This document shows positions 1-9,749 of a DNA stretch of 64,000 nt, piece after piece (within the stretch, counting starts at the first letter, position 1; every line of letters starts with the position of its first letter). Made by a program: the position numbers and the translations under genes. The notes beneath the pieces are model-generated. The model was not told where the DNA came from. It saw only the letters and a list, made by a program, of their open reading frames with translations, and did no database searches. The stretch is from Treponema sp. (GTDB taxonomy: Bacteria; Spirochaetota; Spirochaetia; Treponematales; Treponemataceae): positions 1-64,000 of the forward strand of contig JAKSTQ010000009.1 of NCBI GenBank assembly GCA_024402475.1. Reading direction: 5' to 3'.

Positions 1-1
1 T

Positions 2-421
2 GGTGTTGAATCTATCGTTGAAATCCTCAACCTTGTTGACCGTTCTTCTGAAAAGTCTATTATCGAATCTCTCGAAGAAGACGATCCAGACCTTGCAGAA
101 GAAATCAAAAAGCGTATGTTCGTATTCGAAGATATCGTTATGCTGGACGACCGTTCTATTCAGAAAGTACTTCGCGAAGTCGATACACAGGAACTTGCAA
201 AAGCGCTTAAATCGGTTGATACTGAAGTACAGGACAAGATTTTCCGCAACATGTCAAAGCGTGCAGCAAGTATGCTTAAAGAAGATATGGAATTCATGGG
301 ACCTGTACGCTTGAAAGACGTAGAAGAAGCTCAGCAGAAAATCGTATCAACAATCCGTCGTCTCGAAGAAAAAGGCGATATCGTTATTGCACGTTCCGGC
401 GAAGACGAACTTGTTACTTGA
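2..421 (+). CDS. fliG: Flagellar motor switch protein FliG, C-terminal part (cut by window edge)
   Basis: FliG sits in the cytoplasmic C-ring, couples MotA/B stator force to the rotor and takes part in switching. Frame 2 is open from the first base to a TGA; the 139 visible residues are the C-terminal armadillo part, with the helical 'MFVFEDI' segment and the charged torque helix (conserved K/R/E/D pattern around 'LDDRSIQKVLREVD'). The C-terminal end 'RSGEDELV' is typical of FliG. It heads fliH, fliI and fliJ in the same direction, spaced 54, 34 and 3 bp. The 5' end is missing because of the window edge, not a mutation. A longer-looking overlapping reading frame from base 3 is a shadow. Confidence 0.95.
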   Translation, partial: GVESIVEILNLVDRSSEKSIIESLEEDDPDLAEEIKKRMFVFEDIVMLDDRSIQKVLREVDTQELAKALKSVDTEVQDKIFRNMSKRAASMLKEDMEFMGPVRLKDVEEAQQKIVSTIRRLEEKGDIVIARSGEDELVT

Positions 422-475
422 TGTTTGCTGATAAGTTGGCAATAGAATTATTATAAATTGTAGGTTTTAAATAAA

Positions 476-1405
476 ATGACGAAGACAGTTTTTAAAGCAA
501 ATGAAATCAAGCCAAAGGAAGAAAAATTCCAGCTTAAGCTTACTGTAGATTATTCTCCTGTAGAAGAAGTCATAGAGGAAGTTGTAGAAGAATATAAAGG
601 TCCTACAGCTGAGGATCTTCGTCGTGAAGCGGATTTATTCAAGAAACAGTTTGAAGAAGAAAAAGCCGCAATGCTTAGTCAGGCACAGGCTGATGCTGAT
701 GCAATTGTAAAAAAAGCAGAAGATGCTGCATTTGCAGAAGTTAAGCGTCAGACTGACCAGGCTCAGATTATTAAAACCGAAGCTCAGACAGAAGCCGATA
801 AAATTGTTGCCGAAGCCAATGCTCAGGCTGCAAAAATTATTGCTGATGCACAGGCAGAAAAAGCACGCATTGAATCTACTGCACATAAAGACGGATACAA
901 TGTGGGTTACGAAGAAGGTTATGCTGTTGGAAAAGAAGAAGCTGACCGTCTTGTAGAAAGAATGCATATGGTTCTTGAAGCTGTTATGCAGCGCCGTGAA
1001 GAAATTCTTTCTGAAACAGAACATCAGATTGTTGAACTTGTTGTTCTTATGGCACGCAAGGTTATTAAGATACTTTCTGAAAACCAGAAATCAGTTATTT
1101 TGAACAATGTTATTCAGGCTCTCAAAAAAGTTAAAGGCCGCGGTGAAGTTACAATCCGCGTTAACCTTGCAGATGTAAAACTTACTACAGATCATATTAA
1201 AGATTTTATTGACCGCGTTGAATCTGTTCAGGGAATTACCGTAATGGAAGATTCTACAGTCGAACCTGGCGGTTGTATTGTTGAAACAGACTTTGGTGCT
1301 ATTGATGCTCGTATTTCAAGTCAGCTTGGAGAACTGGAACAGAAGATTCTTGAAATCTCTCCTGTAAAATCGGTTGCAAAATCTGACGTGATTTCTTCGA
1401 CCTGA
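476..1405 (+). CDS. fliH: Flagellar assembly protein FliH
   Basis: FliH dimers tether the export ATPase FliI to the type III flagellar export gate and restrain its activity. The 309 residues open with a charged, disordered N-terminus. A long alanine/glutamate-rich coiled coil follows (about residues 55-150, repeats like 'EADKIVAEANAQAAKII'), then a glycine-spaced 'GYNVGYEEGYAVG' stretch and a globular C-terminal half related to the V/F-ATPase stalk E/delta domain. It lies between fliG and fliI in the usual order. The length is within the family range for spirochaetes. No obvious Shine-Dalgarno site precedes the ATG, so translation may be coupled to or independent of fliG. Confidence 0.92.
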   Translation: MTKTVFKANEIKPKEEKFQLKLTVDYSPVEEVIEEVVEEYKGPTAEDLRREADLFKKQFEEEKAAMLSQAQADADAIVKKAEDAAFAEVKRQTDQAQIIKTEAQTEADKIVAEANAQAAKIIADAQAEKARIESTAHKDGYNVGYEEGYAVGKEEADRLVERMHMVLEAVMQRREEILSETEHQIVELVVLMARKVIKILSENQKSVILNNVIQALKKVKGRGEVTIRVNLADVKLTTDHIKDFIDRVESVQGITVMEDSTVEPGGCIVETDFGAIDARISSQLGELEQKILEISPVKSVAKSDVISST

Positions 1406-1439
1406 TATAAATTCTCAAAGAGATTTTAAGGGTGGGTAA

Positions 1440-2882
1440 ATGAAATCTTCTTACAACGCAAAATTCAGTTTAGACAAATACTTTGATAAAATACAGAACA
1501 CAGATCCAATTCATTATGTTGGTTCTGTAACCGCAGTAAACGGGCTTGAAATTGTCTGCAAGGGACCAAGTTCACAGATCGGTGAAATCTGTAAAATTAA
1601 AATTCCTTCTTTACATAGTGAAATCATTGCTGAAGTTACAGGCCTTGACGGAAACCTGGTAAAGCTTGCTCCTTATGCCGAAACTACCGGAATCGAAATT
1701 GGATGCGAAGTTGTTGCTACCGGCCGTCAGCTTATGGTGCCGGTTGGAAACAGACTTTTAGGACGAATGATCAATGCGTCAGGTTTTCCGTGTGATGGAA
1801 AGGGCGATCTTTTTGCAGATACATATTATCCTGCTGCAAATAAACCGCCGCTTCCTGCTGAACGCGCTCCAAATGATAAACGCATTACAACAGGTGTGCG
1901 TTCGATTGATTCACTTTTGACTGTTGCAAAAGGTCAGCGTCTTGGTATTTTTGCCGGTTCTGGTGTTGGTAAATCAACTTTAATGGGAATGATTGCCCGT
2001 AATACAAATGCTGATATTAACGTTATTGGACTTATCGGAGAACGTGGACGCGAAGTTCTTGACTTTGTAAACCGGGACCTCGGTAATGAAGGATTAAAGC
2101 GTTCTGTAATTGTTGTTGCTACAAGTGATGAACCTTCTATCTGCCGTCTGCGTGCTGCTCAGGTTTGTACTGCCATTGCTGAATATTTCAGGGATCAGGG
2201 TAAAGACGTTATGCTCATGATGGACAACCTTACTCGTTTTGCACACGCTCAGCGAGAAATCGGTATTGCTAACGGTGAACCTGCTGCACAAAAAGCTTAT
2301 CCGCCAAGCGTATTTGCAGAATTACCAAAACTCCTTGAACGCGCCGGTAATGCTAAAAAGGGAAGTATTACAGCCTTTTATGCAGTACTTGTTGATGGTG
2401 ATGATTTTAATGAACCAATTACTGATAAAGTCCGCGGTACTGTAGACGGTCATATTATTTTAAATCGTGCTCTTGCTCAGGCTTATCATTATCCTGCAGT
2501 TGATGTTCTTGCAAGTATCAGCCGTCTTTCTAATCGTGTAACTGGTGCACAGACTAAAAAAGCCTGCGGTATAATCAGACAGATGATGTCTGTTTACAAG
2601 ACACAGGAAACAATGATTCTTACAGGAAACTATGCGCGCGGTTCAAGTCCGGTAATTGATGCTGCCATCGAAATGCATGACGCAATCGAAGAATTCCTTA
2701 AACAGGATGAATACGAAGAATGCACAATGCAGGACACTCTTGATAAACTTGCAGCGCTTTCAGGTATTGATATTCCTGAATCTGAATATGTTGAACAGCC
2801 TGCTCTTGACCGTAAATCTACTGCACAGATTGTTGACGAGCGTCACAATGCAATTAACGCAGCTTCTGAAACTCAAGAATAG
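1440..2882 (+). CDS. fliI: Flagellum-specific export ATPase FliI
   Basis: FliI is the hexameric ATPase of the flagellar type III export apparatus, homologous to F1-ATPase beta. The 480 residues contain a Walker A loop 'GSGVGKST' near residue 175, a Walker B-like 'DVMLMMDNLTRFA', and the 'ERGREV' and 'PPSVFAELPKLLERAG' signatures shared by FliI/YscN proteins. A clear Shine-Dalgarno-like GGGTGGG lies just before the ATG. Length is normal for the family (about 440-480). It is followed after 3 bp by fliJ, whose product stimulates hexamer formation, so the pair is probably translationally coupled. Confidence 0.96.
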   Translation: MKSSYNAKFSLDKYFDKIQNTDPIHYVGSVTAVNGLEIVCKGPSSQIGEICKIKIPSLHSEIIAEVTGLDGNLVKLAPYAETTGIEIGCEVVATGRQLMVPVGNRLLGRMINASGFPCDGKGDLFADTYYPAANKPPLPAERAPNDKRITTGVRSIDSLLTVAKGQRLGIFAGSGVGKSTLMGMIARNTNADINVIGLIGERGREVLDFVNRDLGNEGLKRSVIVVATSDEPSICRLRAAQVCTAIAEYFRDQGKDVMLMMDNLTRFAHAQREIGIANGEPAAQKAYPPSVFAELPKLLERAGNAKKGSITAFYAVLVDGDDFNEPITDKVRGTVDGHIILNRALAQAYHYPAVDVLASISRLSNRVTGAQTKKACGIIRQMMSVYKTQETMILTGNYARGSSPVIDAAIEMHDAIEEFLKQDEYEECTMQDTLDKLAALSGIDIPESEYVEQPALDRKSTAQIVDERHNAINAASETQE

Positions 2883-2885
2883 TAA

Positions 2886-3332
2886 ATGGCTAAATTCGTT
2901 TTTGAACTTGAAGATGTTTTAAAAATCCGCAATCACGAAAAAGATCTGGCACAGGCAGAACTTGGAAAAGCTGTAGCAGAAGAAAACAGAATCCAGGGAC
3001 TTTTAGATGCACTTGCCATGCAGTACAATACTGTAAAACAGCAGACTAAAGATTCAACAGAATCACAGACAATTCTTTCTGCGTATAGATTTTATCAGGG
3101 CGTTAAACTCCAGCAGGAAAAACTTTTTGATGATATGGCAAAAGCTAAAATCGTAACAGAAGCAAAGCGCAAGGTTTTTAACGAAGCATACCAGAAAGTA
3201 GAAAGTCTTGAAAAATTAAAAGAACAGAAACAGCTTGAATTCAATAAAGAACAGGACCGTCTTGAAGAAGAAGAAATGGAAGATATTTTTATTTCTGCAG
3301 CAAGCTGGAAGACAAGAAAAAAGGGAAAGTAA
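2886..3332 (+). CDS. fliJ: Flagellar export protein FliJ
   Basis: FliJ is a small coiled-coil protein that sits in the FliI ring (the counterpart of the F1 gamma stalk) and escorts export chaperones. The 148 residues are almost entirely charged alpha-helix, beginning 'MAKFVFELEDVLKIRNHEKD', which matches the FliJ N-terminal pattern of an aromatic start followed by heptads. The identification rests on this pattern plus position right behind fliI; sequence conservation is always low in this family. A terminator hairpin begins inside its last codons, so it ends the transcript. Confidence 0.88.
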   Translation: MAKFVFELEDVLKIRNHEKDLAQAELGKAVAEENRIQGLLDALAMQYNTVKQQTKDSTESQTILSAYRFYQGVKLQQEKLFDDMAKAKIVTEAKRKVFNEAYQKVESLEKLKEQKQLEFNKEQDRLEEEEMEDIFISAASWKTRKKGK

Positions 3333-3358
3333 CAGGTACTTTCCCTATATAATTTTTT
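3323..3358 (+). terminator. Intrinsic terminator of the fliG-fliJ transcript
   Basis: A perfect 9-bp stem GGGAAAGTA / TACTTTCCC (3323-3331 and 3337-3345) with a 5-base loop is followed by a run of six T (3353-3358). It overlaps the fliJ stop codon and reaches the end of the convergent kinase gene. Confidence 0.85.
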
Positions 3359-5015
3359 AGTAACTGAATCCGCTTCTACCGATGAACTCGCGCAGAATTG
3401 AACGAGCCGGAACTTCGGTTGGATCAATCGGCGGGAAGAAATTCAAGATACGCAGAAGACGGCATGCTTCACTGTATTCTTTTTCAAGCGGAGTGATGCA
3501 GCGTAAAAGTGGTTCAGCGTAAATCTTGAGAACACCAAGTTCATAATCCAAAGCAGTATTAATGATTACATCCGCATTGTTCTGGAAAGGGAAGATATGA
3601 AGTTTTTCGCCTTTCTGAACATTATCCCACATTGAAATTGTCTGGGCTGCAGACTTTCCGCGGTAACGGGCATCACGGATAATGCGTCGGATAAGACGGT
3701 TGTCGTTAGAAGAGAATCTGTTGTGTTCGTTAACGGCAAGCTGTGTAATTGGCGCAAGATAAATCTTGAATTTGAACTGTGGTTTAACAAGTGGTGTAAG
3801 CTTGTCGTTAAGGCCGTGGATTCCTTCAAGAATCAGAAGGTCATTTTCTTCAAGCTGCATCATTGTGCCGTTGTAATAGCGTTCTCCGATGTCAAAGTTG
3901 TAGCATGGAATTTCGACTTCTTTGCCGTCAAAAAGATCAACAAGGTTCTGGTTAAGAAGTTCGATATCAAGGGCTTCAAGACATTCATAGTCTGGTTTGC
4001 CGTCTTCGCCAATTGGATTGCGTTCGCGGCCAACATAATAGTTGTCAAGACTCAGGACTTTTGGATTGTAACCGATTGACATAAGGTGCATTGCAAGTTT
4101 TTTTGCACTTGTGGTTTTACCTGAGCTTGAAGGTCCTGCAATAAGGATAAGTTTTACCTTTCCGCGTTCTGCGATTGCTTTTGCTGTGTCTGCAAATACC
4201 CGCTGCTGGAACAGTTCTGACAGGCGGATAAATTCATCGATTTTGCGAGTAAGAACTTTCTGGTTCAATGCTGCAGCAGATGTAACACCAAGCTGTTTTC
4301 CCCATTTTTTGTATTTTTCGAGTGTCTGGTAAAGAACCGGCTGGTCGTTAAACGGTACAAGTTCATCTGGATTTTTATGGGTTGGGAATCTTAAAAGAAA
4401 GCCGTTGCCGTACTGGCGGATTTCCCAGGTTTTGAGTTTCCCTGTTGTATCAAGAAGAGGGCCAAAATCCATGTCAGAAAATGAACCGAGAGTATTCATC
4501 TGAACTACAGGCGGACAAACATATTTCATAAGTTTAACTGTATCTTCAAGTCCACGCTGAGTAAATTCATTTACAGCATCCTGATAAGAAACTGTTGTTG
4601 TATTAATTGGAAGATTTCTGTCAATAATAGACTGAAGCTGCTTTTTGAGCTTTTCGATTAAAGGCGGATGAATCGCATTGCCGTCAGTTAAAGTGTAATA
4701 ATAGCCATAACTGATTGAGTGACCGACTAAAAGTTTGTATGCCGGATCAATTTCTGACATTGCTGCAGCTGTTGCAAAACAAAGTGTGCGGCGATAGATT
4801 TCTGCACCCTGACGGGTGTTGTTCAATACTGGTGAAACTTCTGAATCAGTTTTGATGCCTGTATTCAATGAATAGATTTTATTGTTTACATTGACTGCAT
4901 AAACTTCATCGGGATTTTCCCAGATTGTATCAAGAATATCGATCGCTGGAGTTCCTGGTGTTGTTTCAAGTGTTTTGCCGTTTGGTAAAGTTAATGTGAT
5001 TCTGTCGTAATTCAT
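3357..5015 (-). CDS. Uridine kinase-like nucleoside kinase with N-terminal TGS/ThrRS-like region
   Basis: This is probably a nucleoside (uridine-type) kinase acting in nucleotide salvage. The 552 residues have three parts. The first is a TGS-like beta-grasp segment (about residues 5-65, 'ITLTLPNGKTLETTPG'). The second resembles the threonyl-tRNA synthetase second additional domain (about 70-215, with 'GHSISYGYYYTLTDG'). The third is a C-terminal P-loop kinase of the uridine kinase/phosphoribulokinase fold, with Walker A 'GPSSSGKTTSAKKLA' near residue 295 and 'LILEGIHGLN' as Walker B. This fusion is a known architecture in spirochaetes and firmicutes, but its substrate is not proven here. A -10 box lies 6 bp before the ATG, so the message may be leaderless. 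Confidence 0.85.
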   Translation of the reverse strand: MNYDRITLTLPNGKTLETTPGTPAIDILDTIWENPDEVYAVNVNNKIYSLNTGIKTDSEVSPVLNNTRQGAEIYRRTLCFATAAAMSEIDPAYKLLVGHSISYGYYYTLTDGNAIHPPLIEKLKKQLQSIIDRNLPINTTTVSYQDAVNEFTQRGLEDTVKLMKYVCPPVVQMNTLGSFSDMDFGPLLDTTGKLKTWEIRQYGNGFLLRFPTHKNPDELVPFNDQPVLYQTLEKYKKWGKQLGVTSAAALNQKVLTRKIDEFIRLSELFQQRVFADTAKAIAERGKVKLILIAGPSSSGKTTSAKKLAMHLMSIGYNPKVLSLDNYYVGRERNPIGEDGKPDYECLEALDIELLNQNLVDLFDGKEVEIPCYNFDIGERYYNGTMMQLEENDLLILEGIHGLNDKLTPLVKPQFKFKIYLAPITQLAVNEHNRFSSNDNRLIRRIIRDARYRGKSAAQTISMWDNVQKGEKLHIFPFQNNADVIINTALDYELGVLKIYAEPLLRCITPLEKEYSEACRLLRILNFFPPIDPTEVPARSILREFIGRSGFSY

Positions 5016-5021
5016 ATTTAA

Positions 5022-5049
5022 AGTATAACATGAATCAGACAGAATGCAA
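5022..5049 (-). promoter_or_regulatory. Sigma-70 promoter of the nucleoside kinase
   Basis: On the minus strand TTGCAT (5044-5049), a 16-bp spacer and TATACT (5022-5027) form a good promoter. The -10 box is only 6 bp from the ATG, which places the likely transcription start on or next to the start codon. Confidence 0.65.
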
Positions 5050-5066
5050 GAAAATCTCTAAAATCG

Positions 5067-5540
5067 TTATTTGTAAACGTACTCGAAACATGGATTGGTT
5101 TTGAGAAGGTCTGCATAGCGTTTTGCTTCCCATTTTGCCATATTAAGGTCCTGGAAAATATAGTTTCCGCAGCTTACAGGATCTGCGCCAGGAATTTCAC
5201 CTTCAAAATTTGCACAGAATTCAAAAGCACGGATCATTACATCAAGAACATCCTGAGGTTTAAGCTTACCTTTTACAATAAAGTAGCATCCTGTAAGGCA
5301 TCCCATTGGTCCCCAGTAAATTGTCTTGTCTTTCCATTCAGAATCGTTACGAAGGAAAGTTGCAATGATGTGTTCTATTGTGTGCATTGCATTTGCGTGA
5401 ACAACCGGTTCAAGGTTTGGAGTTTTCATGCGGATATCAAAAGTAGTTGCAAACTGGTCACCGATAGTATCGATGCGGCTAACGTAAATTCCTGGAACCA
5501 GTTTTGTATGGTCTACTGTAAAACTTGGAATCAAATCCAT
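5067..5540 (-). CDS. luxS: S-ribosylhomocysteine lyase LuxS
   Basis: LuxS cleaves S-ribosylhomocysteine to homocysteine and DPD, the precursor of autoinducer-2, within the activated methyl cycle. The 157 residues match the family length. The zinc ligands are visible: the two histidines of 'HTIEH' (about residues 53-57) and the cysteine of 'GCLTGCYF'. A GGAG Shine-Dalgarno site precedes the ATG, and it follows the cytidine deaminase gene by 12 bp, so the two are probably co-transcribed. I see no mtn/pfs nucleosidase or metabolic partner next to it. Confidence 0.96.
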   Translation of the reverse strand: MDLIPSFTVDHTKLVPGIYVSRIDTIGDQFATTFDIRMKTPNLEPVVHANAMHTIEHIIATFLRNDSEWKDKTIYWGPMGCLTGCYFIVKGKLKPQDVLDVMIRAFEFCANFEGEIPGADPVSCGNYIFQDLNMAKWEAKRYADLLKTNPCFEYVYK

Positions 5541-5552
5541 AATTGTCTCCTT

Positions 5553-5978
5553 TTATTTATTCAAGTCAGCGTTTCCAAAACCTAAAGGCAATAATTCTTT
5601 AAGTTTGTAAACGATGATGTCATCTTCTGATTTTGCAAGGTAAATTTCAAATTCATCAGGATTGCAGAATTCCATCATGACCTGACGGCATACACCGCAT
5701 GGAGGACAGTAATCTTTTATTACGCCTTCAGGTCCACCCACAACCATAATTGCCTTGAATTTTAAAATTCCTTCTGAAACTGCCTTAAAAAACGCTGTAC
5801 GTTCTGCACAGTTTGTAGGTCCGTAAGCTGCGTTTTCGATATTGCAGCCTGTGTAAATTTTATCGTCTTTTGTAAGAAGGGCAGCTCCTACTGTAAATTT
5901 TGAGTAGGGAACATATGAAAAGTTCAGCATATCTTTTGCAGCTGCAAAAAGTTTTTTCTGTGTCTGTGTATCAAGCAT
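5553..5978 (-). CDS. cdd: Cytidine deaminase
   Basis: This enzyme deaminates cytidine and deoxycytidine to uridine forms in pyrimidine salvage. The homotetrameric-type family has about 130-140 residues; from the ATG at 5978 the product is 141. Catalytic features are present: 'CAERTA' (zinc ligand plus the proton-shuttling Glu) and 'CPPCGVCRQ' (the other two zinc cysteines). An upstream in-frame ATG at 6014 lies inside a TTGACA -35 box, so I chose the internal start, which leaves a normal-length N-terminus. It leads luxS on the minus strand. Confidence 0.93.
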   Translation of the reverse strand: MLDTQTQKKLFAAAKDMLNFSYVPYSKFTVGAALLTKDDKIYTGCNIENAAYGPTNCAERTAFFKAVSEGILKFKAIMVVGGPEGVIKDYCPPCGVCRQVMMEFCNPDEFEIYLAKSEDDIIVYKLKELLPLGFGNADLNK

Positions 5979-5985
5979 AGTTTTC

Positions 5986-6014
5986 AGTTTAAAAGGCAAA
6001 AGGTCTGATGTCAA
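5986..6014 (-). promoter_or_regulatory. Sigma-70 promoter of cdd-luxS
   Basis: TTGACA (6009-6014), an exact 17-bp spacer and TAAACT (5986-5991), read on the minus strand. The -10 box is 7 bp from the chosen ATG and there is no Shine-Dalgarno site, so this is another leaderless arrangement. The promoter also rules out the longer start. Confidence 0.7.
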
Positions 6015-6072
6015 GTCGTGAATTGTGCATGACTAAATTAGTAAAAGCCTTAACTTTGATTTTTTTTTATGC

Positions 6073-6078
6073 TAGAAT
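6073..6078 (+). promoter_or_regulatory. -10 box of the HD hydrolase gene, 6 bp from the ATG
   Basis: TAGAAT with a plausible TTAACT -35 box at 6050-6055 (17-bp spacer). The gap to the ATG at 6085 is 6 bp, so the transcript is predicted to be leaderless. Confidence 0.5.
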
Positions 6079-6084
6079 CAGACT

Positions 6085-6804
6085 ATGACTAGAGAAGAAC
6101 TTGAAAAATTAATAGAAGGAACATATCAGCTTACTGGTATTTATGAAAAATATGACTGTCTTAATAAAGACCAGTTCAATAAAGAAAAAGTTGATGTAGA
6201 AAAAATTCAGGCCTGTGTAGAAGAAATGGCCAGAATCTGTATTGAAAATAAAGATGAATGTGAAGCCTTCTTAAAATGGATGGCTGACAATGAATTTTAT
6301 ACTTCACCGGCATCGACAAAATTCCACGGAGATTTTAAAGGCGGATTATGCGTTCACTCGCTGATGGTGGCTTATCAGGCATTAAAACTTGCGCCTTCAA
6401 TTCTTTCTGACTGGCTTAAATCAAAAACTGCAGATCAGTTTACTTTTAGTGCAGAAGATATTTTTGTCAGTGCAATCTGTCATGATTTTTGTAAGGCAGG
6501 TTTTTATTCAACAAGTTTCAGAAATACAAAAGATGTTTTCGGTAACTGGACAAAAACTCCTTATTTTACTGTAAGACAGAATATGCGTAATCTTGGGCAC
6601 GGAAACGAATCTGTTCTTCTTTTGCTTGAGACAATGCCTTCGTATATCAAAAAGCGCCCTGTAATCGAAGCTGTAAGCCGTCATATGGGATTCAGCGATG
6701 TGACTGATACAGAAAAGATGAATTATTCAAACTTTTTGCAGAATCCACTTGTGCTGCTGATTCAATTTGCGGATCAGAGTGCTGCAGGGTGGTATGACCT
6801 GTAA
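6085..6804 (+). CDS. HD-domain hydrolase of unknown substrate
   Basis: The 239 residues contain an HD-type metal-dependent phosphohydrolase core. There is 'GGLCVHSLMVA' for the first His (about residue 92), 'ICHDFCKAGFY' for the HD pair (about 131-132), 'GHGNESV' and a late Asp in 'IQFADQSA'. Such proteins cleave phosphate esters of nucleotides or second messengers; nothing here fixes the substrate. It stands alone between the minus-strand cdd-luxS pair and uvrA. No Shine-Dalgarno site is visible. Confidence 0.75.
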   Translation: MTREELEKLIEGTYQLTGIYEKYDCLNKDQFNKEKVDVEKIQACVEEMARICIENKDECEAFLKWMADNEFYTSPASTKFHGDFKGGLCVHSLMVAYQALKLAPSILSDWLKSKTADQFTFSAEDIFVSAICHDFCKAGFYSTSFRNTKDVFGNWTKTPYFTVRQNMRNLGHGNESVLLLLETMPSYIKKRPVIEAVSRHMGFSDVTDTEKMNYSNFLQNPLVLLIQFADQSAAGWYDL

Positions 6805-6841
6805 GTAACTGCGGTCGGAAAAAGCCTTCAATTTCTGTTTG

Positions 6842-6870
6842 TTGAATTTTTTTGATATTTTTACTATACT
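6842..6870 (+). promoter_or_regulatory. Sigma-70 promoter of uvrA
   Basis: TTGAAT (6842-6847), 17-bp spacer and TATACT (6865-6870). The ATG follows 8 bp after the -10 box without a Shine-Dalgarno site. I see no LexA-type palindrome here. Confidence 0.65.
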
Positions 6871-6878
6871 AAAGTATC

Positions 6879-9740
6879 ATGGATATTAACAGTGTTGAAG
6901 GCGAAAAAATCATTGTTCGCGGTGCAAGAGAGCACAATCTTAAGAATATTGATATTGAAATTCCAAGAAATAAGCTTGTTGTAGTATCAGGACTTTCCGG
7001 TTCGGGTAAATCAAGTTTTGCTTTTGATACGCTTTTTGCAGAAGGTCAGCGCCGGTATGTAGAAAGCCTTTCGTCTTATGCGCGTCAGTTCCTTGGAACA
7101 ATGGATAAACCTGATGTTGACTTGATTGAAGGTTTGAGTCCTGCTATTTCAATTGAACAGAAAACTACTCATAAAAATCCCCGCTCAACTGTTGGTACTG
7201 TAACAGAAATCTACGATTATTACCGTCTTCTTTTTGCACGCATCGGTAAAGCTCATTGTCCTAATTGCGGCCGTCAGATTAATGAACAGTCTGTTGATCA
7301 GATTATCGATTCAATTTCTGGATGGGATGAAGGAACTAAAGTTACAATTCTTGCTCCTGTAATCCGCGGAAAAAAAGGTGAACACACAAAAGTAATTGAA
7401 GATGCAATTAAGTCCGGTTTTGTCCGCGCCAGAATTGACGGTGTAATGACTTCTCTGGAAGACAGCGTAAAACTTGATAAACAGAAAAAGCATACAATTG
7501 AACTTGTTATTGACCGCCTTGTCATTAAAAAAGAAATCCGTAAACGCCTTGCTGATTCTGTAGAAACAGCATTGAACAGCGCTAATGGAATTATCATTGC
7601 CCTTAAGCGTGTAGACCAGGGCGATTCATTTACAGAAGATGAAGTATTTTTCAGTCAGAAGAATGCCTGTCCTGAATGCGGTATTTCCATTCCAGAACTT
7701 CAGCCCCGGCTTTTTTCTTTTAACAATCCTTTTGGTGCCTGTCCTGAATGTACAGGTCTTGGCGAAAAAATGGAATTCGACCTTGAACTTATGATTCCGG
7801 ATAAATCAAAAAGTTATAATGAACACGGAATTCTTCCATATAATCCGACAAGTGCATGGAATACCTGCCGCTTTGAAGCTCTTGCAAAAAAATACGACTG
7901 GGATCTTGATACTCCGATCTGCAATTTGAATAAAAAACAGACCGAAGCTTTGCTTTACGGAACTTCTGATAATATTCATTACATTTATCACAAGCAAAGC
8001 GGCAACGGAATGTCTGAATATAATCAGCCGTGGCCAGGAATTTTTGGTGACATGCAGCGCCGTTATCAGGAATCCTGGGGCGATAACATGAAAGCTGCTC
8101 TTGAAAAATTTATGGCTCACCATGAATGTTCTGTGTGTAAAGGCGCAAAACTTCGACCAGAAGCTCTGGGTGTTACAATCGGAAAAAAGAACATCATGGA
8201 ACTTTGTTCACTTTCTGTAAGTCAGACTGTTGAATTTTTTGAAAACCTGAAATTCACCAAAAAAGAAATGGAAATTGCACATCAGGTTATTAAAGAAATC
8301 AAAGCCCGTTTGAGCTTTCTGCAGAATGTTGGTCTTGATTATCTTACTCTTGACCGAAGCGCAGGAACTTTGTCAGGCGGCGAAGCTCAGCGTATCCGTC
8401 TTGCAACTCAGATTGGTTCTGCACTTACAGGCGTAATGTATATTCTGGATGAACCTTCAATCGGGCTTCATCAGCGTGATAACCAGCGCCTTGTTGATAC
8501 ACTTACTTATCTTAGAAATCTCGGGAATACTGTTATTGTTGTCGAACATGATGAACAGACTTTGCGAACTGCAGACTGGATTGTTGATATTGGTCCTGGT
8601 GCAGGTGTTCACGGTGGACAGGTTGTTGCAAGCGGAACTCCGGCTCAGGTTGCAAAAGTTAAGGCAAGTATTACAGGTCAGTATCTTGCAGGAACTTTAA
8701 AAATGGATATTCCTGCAAAACGCCGTCCTGATAACGGAAACTTTCTGCGCCTTAAAGGACTAAGAGAACATAACCTTAAAAATGTTGATGTAGAAATTCC
8801 TCTTGGAACTTTTACCTGTATTACAGGTGTTTCAGGTTCCGGAAAATCGACTTTCTTAAGTGATATTCTTTATCCTGCAGCAAGCAATAAACTTATGCGC
8901 ACAAAATATCCTGTCGGGGATTTTGACGGAATTGAAGGCCTTGAAACTCTTGATAAAGTAATCAATATTGACCAGAGCCCTATCGGTCGTACACCAAGAT
9001 CCAATCCTGCGACCTATGTAGGATTCTTCAATGAAATCCGCGATCTGTTTGCGTCAATTCCAGAAGCAAAAGCAAAAGGTTACATGCCTGGAAGATTCAG
9101 CTTTAACGTAAAAGGCGGGCGATGTGAAAACTGTCAGGGTGCCGGAACAATTACTATCGAAATGAACTTTCTGCCTGATGTATTCATTCAGTGTGATGTT
9201 TGTAACGGTAAGCGTTTTAATCAGGAAACTCTTGATATCCTTTATAAAGGAAAGAGCATCAATGATGTATTGAATATGACAATTGAAGAAGCATGTTCGT
9301 TCTTTGCTCATATTCCTCATCTTGCACGAAAACTTGAAACACTTAAATCAGTTGGTCTTGGTTATATTCAGCTTGGACAGTCTGCCTTGACTTTGTCTGG
9401 TGGAGAAGCTCAGCGCGTTAAACTTGCATCAGAACTTTCACGAGTTTCTACAGGTAAGACACTTTATATTCTTGATGAACCTACAACAGGGCTTCACTTT
9501 GCGGATGTTAAACAGCTGATGCAGGTGATTCAGCGTCTGGTTGATCAGGGTAACTCAGTTATAATGATTGAACATAATCTTGATGTTATCTGTCAGGCTG
9601 ATCATATTATCGATCTTGGACCAGAAGGCGGTTTCAGAGGCGGTAATATTATTGCTACAGGAACTCCGGAACAGGTTGCAAAAGTTGAACAGTCTTTCAC
9701 TGGAAAATATGTAAAAGAAATGCTGGACAGCAAAAAATAG
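6879..9740 (+). CDS. uvrA: Excinuclease ABC subunit A
   Basis: UvrA dimers recognise bulky DNA lesions and load UvrB in nucleotide excision repair. The 953 residues match the family length and order. There is a first ABC half with Walker A '[10 protein letters not shown]', zinc-binding cysteines ('CPNCGRQ', 'CPECG', 'CSVCKGAKL') and signature '[12 protein letters not shown]'. The second half has '[10 protein letters not shown]', the zinc finger 'CENCQGAG...CDVCNGKRF' and '[12 protein letters not shown]'. The LptD-like gene begins 9 bp downstream and is probably in the same transcript. Confidence 0.98.
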   Translation: MDINSVEGEKIIVRGAREHNLKNIDIEIPRNKLVVVSGLSGSGKSSFAFDTLFAEGQRRYVESLSSYARQFLGTMDKPDVDLIEGLSPAISIEQKTTHKNPRSTVGTVTEIYDYYRLLFARIGKAHCPNCGRQINEQSVDQIIDSISGWDEGTKVTILAPVIRGKKGEHTKVIEDAIKSGFVRARIDGVMTSLEDSVKLDKQKKHTIELVIDRLVIKKEIRKRLADSVETALNSANGIIIALKRVDQGDSFTEDEVFFSQKNACPECGISIPELQPRLFSFNNPFGACPECTGLGEKMEFDLELMIPDKSKSYNEHGILPYNPTSAWNTCRFEALAKKYDWDLDTPICNLNKKQTEALLYGTSDNIHYIYHKQSGNGMSEYNQPWPGIFGDMQRRYQESWGDNMKAALEKFMAHHECSVCKGAKLRPEALGVTIGKKNIMELCSLSVSQTVEFFENLKFTKKEMEIAHQVIKEIKARLSFLQNVGLDYLTLDRSAGTLSGGEAQRIRLATQIGSALTGVMYILDEPSIGLHQRDNQRLVDTLTYLRNLGNTVIVVEHDEQTLRTADWIVDIGPGAGVHGGQVVASGTPAQVAKVKASITGQYLAGTLKMDIPAKRRPDNGNFLRLKGLREHNLKNVDVEIPLGTFTCITGVSGSGKSTFLSDILYPAASNKLMRTKYPVGDFDGIEGLETLDKVINIDQSPIGRTPRSNPATYVGFFNEIRDLFASIPEAKAKGYMPGRFSFNVKGGRCENCQGAGTITIEMNFLPDVFIQCDVCNGKRFNQETLDILYKGKSINDVLNMTIEEACSFFAHIPHLARKLETLKSVGLGYIQLGQSALTLSGGEAQRVKLASELSRVSTGKTLYILDEPTTGLHFADVKQLMQVIQRLVDQGNSVIMIEHNLDVICQADHIIDLGPEGGFRGGNIIATGTPEQVAKVEQSFTGKYVKEMLDSKK

Positions 9741-9749
9741 TTTGATATT

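Noticed and set aside
3-314. 103-codon frame at the left edge
   Set aside because: It is out of frame with the clear FliG C-terminus in frame 2 that continues to 421.
635-1024. Antisense frames of 100-160 codons inside genes (for example in fliH, tatT, the mutases and the uridine kinase)
   Set aside because: They follow codon bias of the real genes on the other strand, have low-complexity or Cys/Phe-rich products and lack start signals.
5979-6014. N-terminal extension of cytidine deaminase to the ATG at 6014
   Set aside because: That ATG lies inside a TTGACA box of a promoter with 17-bp spacing, and the extension has no counterpart in the family.
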